From: Methylicorpusculum sp.
Lineage (GTDB): Bacteria > Pseudomonadota > Gammaproteobacteria > Methylococcales > Methylomonadaceae
Length of the DNA: 64,000 bases
Assembly: GCF_030651835.1 (NCBI RefSeq)
Contig: NZ_JAUSBX010000011.1
Location: 1 to 64,000, forward strand
Reading direction: 5' to 3'
Within the stretch, counting starts at the first letter, position 1. Every line of letters begins with the position of its first letter. The position numbers and the translations under genes were made by a program. Below are positions 1-8,743 of this stretch, one piece after another. The notes under the pieces are model-generated. The model ran no database searches. It had not been told where the DNA came from and saw only the letters and a list, made by a program, of their open reading frames with translations.

Positions 1-233
1 AACAGGCGCTGTACGCGCTCGATAATTTCGACCCGTTTGGCCAGGCCAATGTCTTATCCCGCGGCATGATCGGCGATATCGGCGGCCAGCCGATGGTCGC
101 CTCACCGCTGTACAAGCAGCATTTCAACCTGGCAACCGGCGCGTGCTTTGAAGATGACACCGTCAAAGTCGCCACCTATCCCACCCGGATCGCCAATAAC
201 CGGGTCTCAGTCTGTGTCCAGGATGTCCCATGA
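1..233 (+). CDS. nirD: NirD, nitrite reductase (NADH) small subunit, 3' end only
   Basis: The reading frame open from the window edge (codons from position 3) ends at TGA 231-233 and gives about 76 C-terminal residues. The pattern SRGMIGDIGGQPMVASPLYKQ, followed by F-x-L-x-T-G-x-C-x-E-D and a YPTRI-like strand, is typical of the Rieske-like small subunit of cytoplasmic assimilatory/ammonifying nitrite reductase. The Rieske Cys/His ligands are absent from this tail, as in most NirD proteins. nirB would be expected just upstream, outside the window. About 250 bp without a clear gene separate it from the next CDS. The gene is cut by the window edge, so its start and regulation cannot be judged. 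Confidence 0.88.
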   Translation, partial: QALYALDNFDPFGQANVLSRGMIGDIGGQPMVASPLYKQHFNLATGACFEDDTVKVATYPTRIANNRVSVCVQDVP

Positions 234-487
234 AATATCATTACTCTATTGCCGACGTTTTTTATTGAAAAAATCGCGTCATCCTGCTTCGTCATAAACC
301 TCTGTAGGGACGTAAAATCTTGCGTCTCTATCTTCCTGGTTTAATCTCCTTTCAACTCACTTTAAAAGCGATTTTTTCAAAACTCTCTTGAGCTTAAGCA
401 TTTCTTGGGTACATTGTTAAGGTCTGTACGAATGCCAAAGGTTTAGCAACCTGAGCATACAAACCACATCAACAAGGAATTCATTCT

Positions 488-1216
488 ATGGCTGGCAAAA
501 TTCTGATTTACGGCGGTTATGGCGCAACCGGTTCGGCAACGGCTCGCGCTCTTGGTGAGCGTGGCAATGATCTTCATTTGGTTGGCCGAAATGAGGTCAA
601 ACTCAAGGCTCTTGCAACAGAGCTGGGCGCCGGTTATACCGTCGGCGATATCAATGACGCCACTCTTTTTGCCCGCGCATCAAGCGATGCGGGAGAGATT
701 TTGAAAGGCTTAGTCTATGCCGTAGGTTCAATCAATTTACGAGGGCTTCAACGCCTCACCGAAGCCGATTTTCTCAATGACTTCAGGATCAATGCTTTGG
801 GAGCGGCATTAGCCGTGCAGGCGGCTTTGCCGATGCTCAAGAAGAGCGTCGAAGGCGCATCGGTGCTGTTTTATTCCAGCGTAGCCGCTTTACAGGGTTT
901 TGCCTTTCATGCCTCAGTCGGCATGGCTAAAGGCGCGGTGTCGGGCTTGACATTGTCGCTTGCAGCCGAGCTTGCTCCTAAAATACGCGTTAATGCGATA
1001 GCGCCTTCACTGACCCGAACACCTCTGGCTGATGGCATTCTTGCCAATGAAAAATTAGCCGCCGACATTGCCGAAATGCATGCCTTACAACGATTGGGAG
1101 AACCCGAGGATATTGCGGCTCTCAGCGCCTTTCTATTGTCATCTCAAGCCAGCTGGATAACCGGACAGATCATCAGTGTTGACGGAGGCCGATCAACTTT
1201 GCGCGTCAAAGGCTGA
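488..1216 (+). CDS. SDR-family protein lacking the catalytic tyrosine
   Basis: A 242-residue Rossmann protein of the short-chain dehydrogenase/reductase family. The N-terminal nucleotide-binding glycine motif is GGYGATG (9-15). An NAG-like region follows near 76-84, and the C-terminus has the usual ITGQIISVDGG element. In the active-site segment Ser131 and Lys148 stand at the canonical spacing, but position 144, where the YxxxK tyrosine belongs, is Val (SVGMAK). The protein may therefore bind NAD(P) without normal SDR chemistry, or use another residue. ATG 488 is preceded by AAGGA at a good distance. It follows nirD on the same strand, but the 250-bp gap argues against a shared operon. The substrate is unknown. 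Confidence 0.85.
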   Translation: MAGKILIYGGYGATGSATARALGERGNDLHLVGRNEVKLKALATELGAGYTVGDINDATLFARASSDAGEILKGLVYAVGSINLRGLQRLTEADFLNDFRINALGAALAVQAALPMLKKSVEGASVLFYSSVAALQGFAFHASVGMAKGAVSGLTLSLAAELAPKIRVNAIAPSLTRTPLADGILANEKLAADIAEMHALQRLGEPEDIAALSAFLLSSQASWITGQIISVDGGRSTLRVKG

Positions 1217-1380
1217 TCAACCCGGATTGCCGGATAAACTCAGAACCGGCTATAAACTTCCTGATTAGCAAGCTGTTTAAGATCAAACGCTTTATCCGTT
1301 TAGTCGACCGAGTCATTTCTGCAGGGATTGCCAAAATCCAGACCCCATGGATAGCTCGAAGCTTACCCTCCATGACACTG

Positions 1381-1404
1381 GATGCCCGTTTCCAGGCGGG
1401 CATC
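1381..1404. repeat. Short palindromic hairpin in intergenic DNA
   Basis: GATGCCCG and CGGGCATC form a perfect 8-bp stem around an 8-base loop. It lies 165 bp past the SDR gene in a stretch (1217-1510) with no credible gene. It resembles the dispersed GC-rich palindromes common in proteobacterial intergenic regions. No T-tract follows, so terminator function is not supported. Confidence 0.4.
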
Positions 1405-1510
1405 ACGGGCTTTAGCTTTAGCTGAAACAGCTTGTAATCAGGTTAAACTTTGACTCAAATGGCAATGAAGCCGCCTGATTATTTAGCCTGATCAATGTCA
1501 CCTGAAATTC

Positions 1511-1723
1511 CAGCAATTCTCAGTTTGATCTTTTCGCCGTCATTTTGGTCTGGAAAAAGCCTTTTGAGGAACGCCGTAAACCCTTCCATGAGGACTTGAC
1601 TGCAGCATCTGACCGCCAAGGAGGGTGGAAATGCAGATTTTGTCCGGAATAAAAATCTGCCCTGCTGCCGACATCCTCAAAAAGCTTCCCCAGCCCCTTT
1701 TTTGTTCAAATTGAGAATTGCTG
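1511..1723 (+). mobile_element. MITE-like element, copy 1 (long form, 213 bp)
   Basis: The ends are 18-bp imperfect inverted repeats: left CAGCAATTCTCAGTTTGA (1511-1528), and right 1706-1723, whose reverse complement is CAGCAATTCTCAATTTGA (one mismatch). The element is flanked by a perfect 9-bp direct repeat CTGAAATTC at 1502-1510 and 1724-1732, the mark of transposition with 9-bp target duplication. The interior carries a CAGATTTT...AAAATCTG hairpin and no transposase frame. Close relatives lie at 20842-21046 (same orientation), 40387-40529 (inverted) and 51747-51911. A short open frame inside it is not regarded as a gene. Confidence 0.9.
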
Positions 1724-1737
1724 CTGAAATTCACATT

Positions 1738-1775
1738 GACACTTTTATTGTCAAAGTGTCTTGTTTATTTACTAT
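1738..1775 (+). promoter_or_regulatory. Inverted repeat with possible promoter before the membrane-protein gene
   Basis: GACACTTT (1738-1745) and AAAGTGTC (1753-1760) form a perfect 8-bp inverted repeat with a 7-base spacer. A possible -35 TTGTCA (1748-1753) and -10 TACTAT (1770-1775), 16 bp apart, overlap it. This arrangement would suit an operator controlling the gene at 1864. The promoter match is only moderate. Confidence 0.35.
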
Positions 1776-1805
1776 AGATGTTTAGACTTACCCCCCTGGT
1801 TAGTA

Positions 1806-1832
1806 AGCCGGGGTATTCTCCCGGCTATTTTA
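1806..1832 (+). terminator. Intrinsic terminator or attenuator upstream of the membrane protein
   Basis: AGCCGGG (1806-1812) pairs with CCCGGCT (1820-1826), followed by ATTTTATTT. It lies between the candidate promoter near 1750-1775 and the start codon at 1864, so it would cut a leader transcript short, or simply isolate the gene from upstream transcription. Confidence 0.55.
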
Positions 1833-1863
1833 TTTATAGATTTAAATCTTAGCGTGGATATGG

Positions 1864-2484
1864 ATGAAAAATTGGTTTCGTTTTCTGTGTTTTTTTGTTC
1901 TAAGCTTCTTTGTTGCCGTTTTTATCTGGGCCAGCCATGCTGTTTTTGTCCTCGATAATGTCAATGTTTATTCAGAAAACGGACCGCTTGAAAACATGCA
2001 GGTTGGCTTGATAGCCATCAGTTGCTTCGTTTTTTTAACACCACTCGCACTGAAAAAGAGTTCGGAAAAACTGACCCACCTTTTTTGTTTTTGGCTTTGT
2101 TACAGTTTCCTAGTAAGGGAGTTAGACATTGAAAGACTTGACGCACCTGATTTCCTTGTGTTGATAGGCTCCGGTATTGGCAGAAATATTATATTGGCAG
2201 TGGGATTTATTTCACTAACGGGCTATGCCTTGTCTAAATTCTCTTACTATAAAGAAGTCGCTTTAGCCTTTCTTAAATCAAAGACAGGCTTATTATTAAT
2301 GCTTGGCGGGCTGTTTCTAGTGATTGGAACGCTGTTTGAAATAAGTTCTTCAATTAATCAAAATGTCTTATTTGAAGAACTTTTTGAACTGGGCGGATAC
2401 TGTTTTATTTTGGTGTCAGCTTTGTCTCTTAACTTCATTTCCACTCCGGAAACAAGTTCCGTCACAATGCCAGGCAAAATCTAA
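1864..2484 (+). CDS. Unknown polytopic membrane protein
   Basis: 206 residues, with a hydrophobic N-terminal helix (about 3-29) and further hydrophobic stretches near 46-62, 70-86, 106-125, 137-153 and 170-192, giving about six membrane segments. A charged segment RELDIERLDAPD lies near 90-101. I do not recognise the family and no catalytic motif is visible. ATG 1864 is chosen because the hydrophobic N-terminus starts there; the Shine-Dalgarno is weak (GGATATGG). The gene is isolated: a MITE and a hairpin lie upstream and the next gene is convergent. The DNA is more AT-rich than the neighbouring genes, which might mean acquired DNA. Confidence 0.65.
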   Translation: MKNWFRFLCFFVLSFFVAVFIWASHAVFVLDNVNVYSENGPLENMQVGLIAISCFVFLTPLALKKSSEKLTHLFCFWLCYSFLVRELDIERLDAPDFLVLIGSGIGRNIILAVGFISLTGYALSKFSYYKEVALAFLKSKTGLLLMLGGLFLVIGTLFEISSSINQNVLFEELFELGGYCFILVSALSLNFISTPETSSVTMPGKI

Positions 2485-2562
2485 ACTAGCTGGGTTTCCC
2501 AAGCCCTCGAGGTCAGTGCTTACGGCGCTGACCTCGCAAAACATTGAAGCGGTCAGGCAAAG

Positions 2563-2997
2563 CTAATGATGGTGAATGTGTTCGCGAATAACCGATTCAT
2601 CCTCAACCACCAGATTTTTATTCAGTGACTGGGCAACCAAATCTGACACATGACTATTCAGTGACTCGCGCAACACCCCTAAAAAAGCAGGTGGCGCGAC
2701 TAAAATCAGTTTTCCGTATTCGTTGTTGACGCGGCCCTGGTCAAGTTTAACGCCTATTTGTTTGGCAAACACCACCGCTTCGTGGTGTTTAAAATCGGTG
2801 GGGGCTTCAAAAGTATGGTCACCTTCACCATGGCCTCCAGCGATACCTCCCTGCCTATCGGATAGCTCATTCAACTCGCGCATTCTACCTTCGACATGAA
2901 CCATTCCATCAAACTCCTGCATTGGCTCGGTCAGACTGGTCGATGAGAAAAATCTTGCTCTGGAACTATCAGCGACTACAACCCAGGTTACCAACAT
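2563..2997 (-). CDS. Host-attachment-family protein (COG5622-like)
   Basis: A 144-residue protein with the N-terminal pattern TWVVVADSSRARFF, a central acidic/His/Gly-rich segment (GGHGEGDHTFEAPTDFK) and the conserved GKLILVAPPAFLGVLR, as in proteins annotated as required for attachment to host cells. The fold resembles the N-terminal domain of eRF1/Pelota-like proteins. The biochemical role is unknown, and the name comes from a plant-associated homologue and should not be read as virulence here. A strong AGGGGG lies just before ATG 2997. The C-terminus ends in a HIHHH run. It appears monocistronic. Confidence 0.8.
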   Translation of the reverse strand: MLVTWVVVADSSRARFFSSTSLTEPMQEFDGMVHVEGRMRELNELSDRQGGIAGGHGEGDHTFEAPTDFKHHEAVVFAKQIGVKLDQGRVNNEYGKLILVAPPAFLGVLRESLNSHVSDLVAQSLNKNLVVEDESVIREHIHHH

Positions 2998-3205
2998 AAA
3001 ACCCCCTACGCATTAAATTATCGACTTGCAAAATCTAGAATTGGATTAGTCATAACTTTCCCGAGGCAGACATGCCCAGCAGCATCAAGAAAGAAACAGT
3101 GATTTCGAAGCGGATTTTATACTTTGGAAATAAGGGCGTCTTAAAATTGAGTTTGAATTGAGTTGGAACGCAGATAGATGGTTTGTTTCCTGCACGAAAG
3201 CCCGT

Positions 3206-3233
3206 CTAAAAGCCAGCAGTCTACAGACTGGCT
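3206..3233 (-). terminator. Intrinsic terminator of the fds operon
   Basis: On the minus strand AGCCAG...CTGGCT forms a stem that overlaps the fdsD stop codon and is followed by TTTTAG. It marks the end of the formate dehydrogenase operon. Confidence 0.65.
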
Positions 3234-3451
3234 CAGCTGGAACGGGCCAGATCGTCAATGGCTGTTTTAACAATGCCATGAAGCGCTGTGCCGTCTTTTT
3301 CGCAATAGTCAATGATCTCGCGGCGCATTCTCGGATCCCAGGATCTTAAAATATGATTTCTGATGCCGACAGATGCCGCCTCTTTGTCACTTTCTGCGTT
3401 AAAAAAATCGCCTATGTCATTGGCCATTTTGATGAGTCTTTCTATATTCAT
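3233..3451 (-). CDS. fdsD: Formate dehydrogenase delta subunit FdsD
   Basis: A 72-residue protein starting MNIERLIKMANDIGDFF, with a W-D-P-R-M-R-x-x-I motif typical of FdsD. In soluble NAD-linked formate dehydrogenases this small subunit is needed for activity or assembly, probably together with FdhD, and is not an electron carrier; it has no cysteine cluster motif. Its start overlaps the fdhD stop by 4 bp (ATGA type), indicating translational coupling. It is the last gene of the operon and an intrinsic terminator overlaps its stop codon. Confidence 0.93.
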   Translation of the reverse strand: MNIERLIKMANDIGDFFNAESDKEAASVGIRNHILRSWDPRMRREIIDYCEKDGTALHGIVKTAIDDLARSS

Positions 3452-4323
3452 GGTAATTCGTTCTTGATCAAGGAAGGATAAGGGGGATGTGTCAACCTAC
3501 GGGAGTGAGCATAAACCACATGCTGATCATCGCGGGCAAAGCCGACCAGCGTCAGTCCGGTTTCTTCCGCCAAACGTATTGCCAAGCCTGTAGGTGCAGA
3601 AATGGCCGCCAGCATAACGATGCCCACACTGGCCGTTTTTTGAACCATTTCGTAGCTGGCCCGACTGGTCACAATCACAAAACCACCGGCTAGATTCTCT
3701 GCATTCGATAATAGCGAACCTATCAGTTTATCCAGCGCATTGTGCCGACCTACATCCTCGCGAATGTTTTGAATGCCGGAACCGGGGACAACCCAGGCTG
3801 CGGCATGGACGGCTCCGGTCAATTGATTAAGCCGCTGATGCAGCTTGATTTTATCCAATGTATTCAAAAGCTCGGCTGCGGTTACCGTCAACTCGCCTTG
3901 AACGGGCTCAGGACTGCGGACGGCTTGCTGCAGCGTACTGGCACCGCATAAGCCGCAACCGGTGCGGCCTGTTAAATTTCTGCCTTTATCTGACAAACAT
4001 TGGAAGCGCTGCTCCGGAATTTTCAACCTGACTTCAATGCCATTGGAACGCGTCACGACGCGCGAATTAAGCAATTCGGAACGGTCCTTGATAATTCCTT
4101 CGGTGATACTGAAACCCAAGGCAAAATCTTCAAGGTTAGTCGGTGTCGCCAGCATCACAACATGCGGCTGACCGTTATAAACCAGAGAAACGGGGACTTC
4201 CTCGGCAATATAATCCTGCTGCACAATCTGCTCGCCCCCGGTCCAGCGTTCGACCCGGCTTTGCTGGTAACTGGGCCAACCCAGTTCCAGCGACGACGGC
4301 ATAACAGCAGAGCCGTTAAGCAT
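3448..4323 (-). CDS. fdhD: FdhD, formate dehydrogenase accessory sulfurtransferase
   Basis: A 291-residue FdhD-family protein. It delivers sulfur (via IscS in the E. coli system) to the bis-MGD cofactor of formate dehydrogenase so that the metal gains its sulfido ligand. The functional CxxC is Cys123-Gly-Leu-Cys126, within GRTGCGLCG. The conserved C-terminal GxDVGRHNALDK-type motif (here REDVGRHNALDK) and TSRASYEMVQK are present. Its start overlaps the end of fdsA by 8 bp, so FdhD is made with its client. Length is normal for the family. Confidence 0.95.
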   Translation of the reverse strand: MLNGSAVMPSSLELGWPSYQQSRVERWTGGEQIVQQDYIAEEVPVSLVYNGQPHVVMLATPTNLEDFALGFSITEGIIKDRSELLNSRVVTRSNGIEVRLKIPEQRFQCLSDKGRNLTGRTGCGLCGASTLQQAVRSPEPVQGELTVTAAELLNTLDKIKLHQRLNQLTGAVHAAAWVVPGSGIQNIREDVGRHNALDKLIGSLLSNAENLAGGFVIVTSRASYEMVQKTASVGIVMLAAISAPTGLAIRLAEETGLTLVGFARDDQHVVYAHSRRLTHPPYPSLIKNELP

Positions 4324-7168
4324 GGTGACTACCTTGTTCCAGCAATTCCAGTTGCTGCTGTGAAAATGCCTCGTATTTTTGCTGCCATTCTGATGATTGG
4401 CTTACTTTAGCGACCTGCACCGCGGTAACTTTATATTCCGGACAGTTGGTTGCCCAATCAGAGTTATCGGTGGTAATCACATTCGCACCCGATTCAGGAA
4501 AGTGGAACGTGGTGTAAACCACGCCCGGCTGAACCCGTTCGCTGATCAACGCACGTAACACAGTTTCACCGGAACGACTTTTAATTCCTACCCAATCGTC
4601 ATTAACAATACCTCTGTCTTCGGCATCATGAGGATGAATTTCCAGGCGGTCTTCGGAATGCCAGGCGACATTTTCGGTACGTCGGGTTTGCGCGCCGACA
4701 TTGTATTGCGACAGAATCCGGCCGGTGGTCAGAATCAGCGGGAACATGCGGGTTGTACGTTCCTGAGTCGCGACATACTCGGTCAGCATAAACAAGCCTT
4801 TACCACCGGGACGCATAAAGCTTTGCTCATGCATGGTCGGTGTGCCGTCTGGTGTTTCATCATTACAAGGCCACTGCACACTGCCCAGGCGGTCAATTTT
4901 TTCATAGCTAACGGACGCAAAAGAAGGCGTTAATCGGGCAATCTCGGCCATGATTTCGGAAGGATGCGAATAATTCATTGGATAGCCCATCGCATTGGAC
5001 AGCAGTTGCGTAATCTCCCAGTCTTCATAACCACCCAAAGGTTTCATGACTTTACGCACGGGTGAAATACGGCGTTCGGCATTGGTGAAGGTGCCGTTTT
5101 TTTCCAGGAAAGACGAACCGGGCAAAAATACATGCGCAAATTTGGCGGTTTCATTCAAAAACAGATCCTGCACGATCACGCATTCCATTTCCCTTAGTGC
5201 ATGGTGGACATGCTGAATGTCGGGGTCCGATTGCGCAATGTCCTCGCCTTCGACATAAAGCCCTTTAAAAGTGCCGTCACTGGCGGCATCGAACATATTC
5301 GGAATGCGCAAACCGGGTTCGGATTCAAGTATGACATTCCAGTCATTTTCAAACAGCGTGCGCGTTTCGGTATCGGACACATGGCGATATCCGGGGAACT
5401 CATGCGGAAACGAGCCCATGTCGCAGGAACCTTGAACGTTGTTTTGACCGCGCAACGGATTGACACCCACCCCTTCCCGGCCCAGATTACCTGTTGCCAT
5501 CGCCAGATTGGCAATGCCGATGACTGTCGTTGAACCTTGACTGTGCTCGGTAACCCCCAAACCATAGTAAATGGCGCCATTGGCTCCGGTAGCATAAAGC
5601 CTGGCCGCTGCTCGCACATCAGCAGCCGGCACACCGGTCACTGCTTCTGTCACTTCAGGCGCATGGCGCGGATCGGCGATAAAGGTTGTCCATTTTTCGA
5701 ATGCCGCCTTCTCGCAGCGTTCTTGCACAAAGTCTTGATCGACTAAATTTTCAGTGACGACAACATGTGCAATGGCATTGATCAAGGCAACGTTAGTACC
5801 GGGCCGCAGTTTCAGATGATAATCGGCTTTGACATGCGGGGTTTTGACCAAATCGATGCCGCGAGGATCTATAACAACCAGTTTTGCGCCTTGACGCAGA
5901 CGTTTTTTCATCAACGACCCAAAAACCGGATGACCGTCCGTCGGGTTAGCACCGATAACCATGATGACATCAGCTTTCATCACCGAATCAAAGTTCTGGG
6001 TTCCGGACGATTCACCAAAGGTTTGTTTGAGCCCGTAGCCGGTGGGCGAATGGCAGACGCGGGCGCAGGTGTCGACATTATTATTACCGAAACCGGCGCG
6101 AACCAGTTTTTGCACCAGATACGTTTCTTCATTGGTGCAGCGCGATGACGTGATGCCGCCTATTGCACCAATACCATAATTTGCCTGGATGCGCTTCAAC
6201 TCGGATGCGGCATAACTGATAGCCTCTTCCCAACTGACTTCCTGCCAGGGATCTTTGATGCTTTTACGAATCATCGGTTGGGTAATACGATCTTTATGCG
6301 TCGCATAACCGAACGCAAACCGGCCCTTGACACAGGAATGGCCATGATTGGCTTTGCCGTCTTTGTGCGGCACCATACGGATAACCTGATCGCCTTTCAT
6401 TTCTGCCCGGAATGAACAGCCGACGCCGCAATAAGCACAGGTCGTAACAACCGCATGTTCAGGCTGACCATGCTCGATGACCGATTTTTCCATCAATGTC
6501 GCCGTTGGACAGGCTTGCACGCAAGCACCACATGAGACACATTCCGAATCCATAAAGGCTTCGTTTTGGCCGGGCGAGACTTTGGAATCAAATCCGCGTC
6601 CGTCTATGGTCAGTGCAAAGGTACCCTGGGTTTCCTCGCAGGCTCTGACACAACGGGAGCAGACGATACATTTACTGGGATCGAAGCTGAAATAAGGATT
6701 GCTTTCATCCTTCACCGCATTCAGATGATTTTCACCTTGAGGGTTATAACGGACCTCACGTAAGCCCACCGCACCGGCCATGTCCTGCAATTCGCAATCG
6801 CCGTTTGCCGAACAAGTCAAGCAATCCAGGGGATGGTCGGAAATATAGAGCTCCATGATCCCGCGGCGAACATCGGCCAGCTTTTTATTCTGCGTGACCA
6901 CTTTCATGCCTTCGGCAACCGGAGTAATACAGGAAGCGGGCATACCTCGCGCGCCTTCAATCTGGACAACACACAGGCGACAGGAACCAAAAGGCTCGAC
7001 GCTGTCAGTGGCGCATAATTTCGGAATATCGATACCGATGCTTGCTGCCGCCCGCATCACCGATGTTCCGGCAGGCGCTGTCACCTGAAATCCGTCGATT
7101 TCCAGATTAACCAGCGTAGAAGCAGTCCTGGCGGGTGTTCCAAAGTCTTGTTCTTTATTCATGGACAT
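4316..7168 (-). CDS. fdsA: NAD-dependent formate dehydrogenase alpha (catalytic) subunit
   Basis: A 950-residue cytoplasmic molybdo/tungsto-bis-MGD subunit that oxidises formate to CO2. In order: a 2Fe-2S ferredoxin domain (Cys52, 63, 66, 80), a NuoG-like His112/Cys116/119/125 cluster site, two 4Fe-4S motifs (Cys167/170/173/177 and Cys210/213/216/220), then the catalytic domain opening with the 4Fe-4S motif CAYCGVGC (244-251). The metal-ligand residue is Cys372 in ARVCHSPTG, not selenocysteine, followed by the catalytic His373. The C-terminal molybdopterin dinucleotide-binding domain is present. GGAGG lies 8 bases before ATG 7168. It sits 19 bp after fdsB in the operon. Mo versus W cannot be told from sequence. 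Confidence 0.97.
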   Translation of the reverse strand: MSMNKEQDFGTPARTASTLVNLEIDGFQVTAPAGTSVMRAAASIGIDIPKLCATDSVEPFGSCRLCVVQIEGARGMPASCITPVAEGMKVVTQNKKLADVRRGIMELYISDHPLDCLTCSANGDCELQDMAGAVGLREVRYNPQGENHLNAVKDESNPYFSFDPSKCIVCSRCVRACEETQGTFALTIDGRGFDSKVSPGQNEAFMDSECVSCGACVQACPTATLMEKSVIEHGQPEHAVVTTCAYCGVGCSFRAEMKGDQVIRMVPHKDGKANHGHSCVKGRFAFGYATHKDRITQPMIRKSIKDPWQEVSWEEAISYAASELKRIQANYGIGAIGGITSSRCTNEETYLVQKLVRAGFGNNNVDTCARVCHSPTGYGLKQTFGESSGTQNFDSVMKADVIMVIGANPTDGHPVFGSLMKKRLRQGAKLVVIDPRGIDLVKTPHVKADYHLKLRPGTNVALINAIAHVVVTENLVDQDFVQERCEKAAFEKWTTFIADPRHAPEVTEAVTGVPAADVRAAARLYATGANGAIYYGLGVTEHSQGSTTVIGIANLAMATGNLGREGVGVNPLRGQNNVQGSCDMGSFPHEFPGYRHVSDTETRTLFENDWNVILESEPGLRIPNMFDAASDGTFKGLYVEGEDIAQSDPDIQHVHHALREMECVIVQDLFLNETAKFAHVFLPGSSFLEKNGTFTNAERRISPVRKVMKPLGGYEDWEITQLLSNAMGYPMNYSHPSEIMAEIARLTPSFASVSYEKIDRLGSVQWPCNDETPDGTPTMHEQSFMRPGGKGLFMLTEYVATQERTTRMFPLILTTGRILSQYNVGAQTRRTENVAWHSEDRLEIHPHDAEDRGIVNDDWVGIKSRSGETVLRALISERVQPGVVYTTFHFPESGANVITTDNSDWATNCPEYKVTAVQVAKVSQSSEWQQKYEAFSQQQLELLEQGSHHA

Positions 7169-7187
7169 AGTATTTCCTCCAGAAAGT

Positions 7188-8741
7188 TTAAGCCGCTTCA
7201 GCTTGATCGGTCAGTCCGAAATCGAGCGGAAAATGGTTTAAGGCGCTTAAAACAGGATAAGGCGTCATTCCGCCCAGGGCGCACAAGGAGCCATTGAGCA
7301 GGGTGTCGCACAAATCGCGCAGTAACGGGATGTTTTTATTGAGTTCGCGGCCATTGATAATGTCATCCAGTACTTCCATGCCGCGCGTCGATCCTATCCG
7401 GCAGGGTGTGCATTTGCCACACGATTCTATGGCGCAAAACTCCATGCTGTAACGGGCCATTTCCGCCATATCGACCGTGTCATCGAAAACCACGATGCCG
7501 CCATGCCCGACAACGGCCCAAATAGCGGCAAACGCTTCATAATCCAGGGGTGTATCGAATTGTGATTCGGGTAAATAGGCCCCCAAAGGACCGCCGACCT
7601 GCACCGCCTTGATCGGTCTTCCGCTGGCTGAACCGCCGCCAAAGTCATAAAGCAATTCACGCAAGGTCAAACCGAATGCCAATTCAACCAAACCGGGACA
7701 TTTGATATTACCGGCCAGTTGTATCGGTAAGGTTCCGCGCGAACGGCCCATGCCGAAATCGCGGTAGAATTCACCGCCTTTATCCAAAATGATAGGGACT
7801 GAAGCCAACGAGATAACATTATTGACGATAGTCGGTTTACCGAATAATCCGCTGATTGCGGGCAGTGGTGGCTTAAATCTGACCAAGCCACGTTTGCCTT
7901 CCAGGCTTTCCATTAGCGACGTTTCTTCACCACAGACATAAGCGCCGGCACCCAGGCGGACTTCCAACTCAAAGGTTTTACCGCTACCCTGAATGTTTTG
8001 ACCCAGATAGCCTGCCGCATAAGCCTTAGCGATTGCGGTATTCAGCGCTTTGTGAGCATGCGGATATTCAACGCGCAAATAGATATAACCTTGCGTCGCT
8101 CCCACCGCAATACCGGCGATGGTCATGCCCTCTATCAGCACAAACGGATCGCCCTCCATCACCATGCGATCGGAAAAAGTACCCGAATCGCCTTCATCGG
8201 CATTACAGATAATGTATTTTTGATCCGCCTCGGCATTCAATACGGTATTCCATTTGATTCCGGTTGGAAATGCCGCACCGCCACGGCCACGCAAACCGGA
8301 ATCGGTCACCTGCCTGACAATGTCTGCACCGCTGATGGTCAGCGCATTATTGAGACCACGGTAGCCGTCATGTGCCAGATAATCTTCCAGACTGACCGGA
8401 TCGGTAAGCCCGATCCTGGCAAAAGTCAAACGTTGCTGTTTTTTAAAAAACGGCAGTTCTTCTGTTAAACCTAAAAACAAGGGGTGCGGACTGCCGCTCA
8501 GAAAGCCGGAATCGAACAATCCGGAGACATCATGCACTTGTACCGATCCATAAGCGACCCGGCCCAGCTCAGTCAGCACTTCCACTAAAGGCTCCAGCCA
8601 GAACAGTCCTCTTGAGCCATTTCGAATCAAGCGGATATCGATACCTCGCTGTTGCGCTTCCCGGCTGACTACCTGGGCAATTCGTTCCGCGCCCAACGCT
8701 AGTGCGCCTGAATCACAAGAGATATAAACAGTGACCGCCAT
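7188..8741 (-). CDS. fdsB: Formate dehydrogenase beta subunit, NADH/FMN-binding
   Basis: A 517-residue homologue of respiratory complex I NuoF with an N-terminal thioredoxin-like extension, as in soluble formate dehydrogenases. The glycine-rich GLRGRGGAAFPTG segment near 150-160 binds FMN/NAD. Downstream are GAGAYVCGEETSLMESLEG and the C-terminal 4Fe-4S motif ESCGKCTPCR. It passes electrons from the FdsA clusters to NAD+. AGGAG precedes ATG 8741, and only 2 bp separate it from the fdsG stop. Length and motif order are normal. Confidence 0.96.
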   Translation of the reverse strand: MAVTVYISCDSGALALGAERIAQVVSREAQQRGIDIRLIRNGSRGLFWLEPLVEVLTELGRVAYGSVQVHDVSGLFDSGFLSGSPHPLFLGLTEELPFFKKQQRLTFARIGLTDPVSLEDYLAHDGYRGLNNALTISGADIVRQVTDSGLRGRGGAAFPTGIKWNTVLNAEADQKYIICNADEGDSGTFSDRMVMEGDPFVLIEGMTIAGIAVGATQGYIYLRVEYPHAHKALNTAIAKAYAAGYLGQNIQGSGKTFELEVRLGAGAYVCGEETSLMESLEGKRGLVRFKPPLPAISGLFGKPTIVNNVISLASVPIILDKGGEFYRDFGMGRSRGTLPIQLAGNIKCPGLVELAFGLTLRELLYDFGGGSASGRPIKAVQVGGPLGAYLPESQFDTPLDYEAFAAIWAVVGHGGIVVFDDTVDMAEMARYSMEFCAIESCGKCTPCRIGSTRGMEVLDDIINGRELNKNIPLLRDLCDTLLNGSLCALGGMTPYPVLSALNHFPLDFGLTDQAEAA

Positions 8742-8743
8742 GA

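Noticed and set aside
1540-1734. Minus-strand open frame (64 codons) inside MITE copy 1
   Set aside because: It lies almost wholly in repeat DNA, and a similar peptide is only the translation of other copies. No ribosome site or domain supports it.
2508-2536. CGAGGTCAG...CTGACCTCG hairpin between two convergent genes, considered as a terminator
   Set aside because: The stem is good, but no T-tract follows on either strand; kept as a structural note only.
4000-4410. Open frames opposite fdhD/fdsA and opposite the giant kinase
   Set aside because: They are antisense shadows of well-supported genes with no independent motif or start signal.
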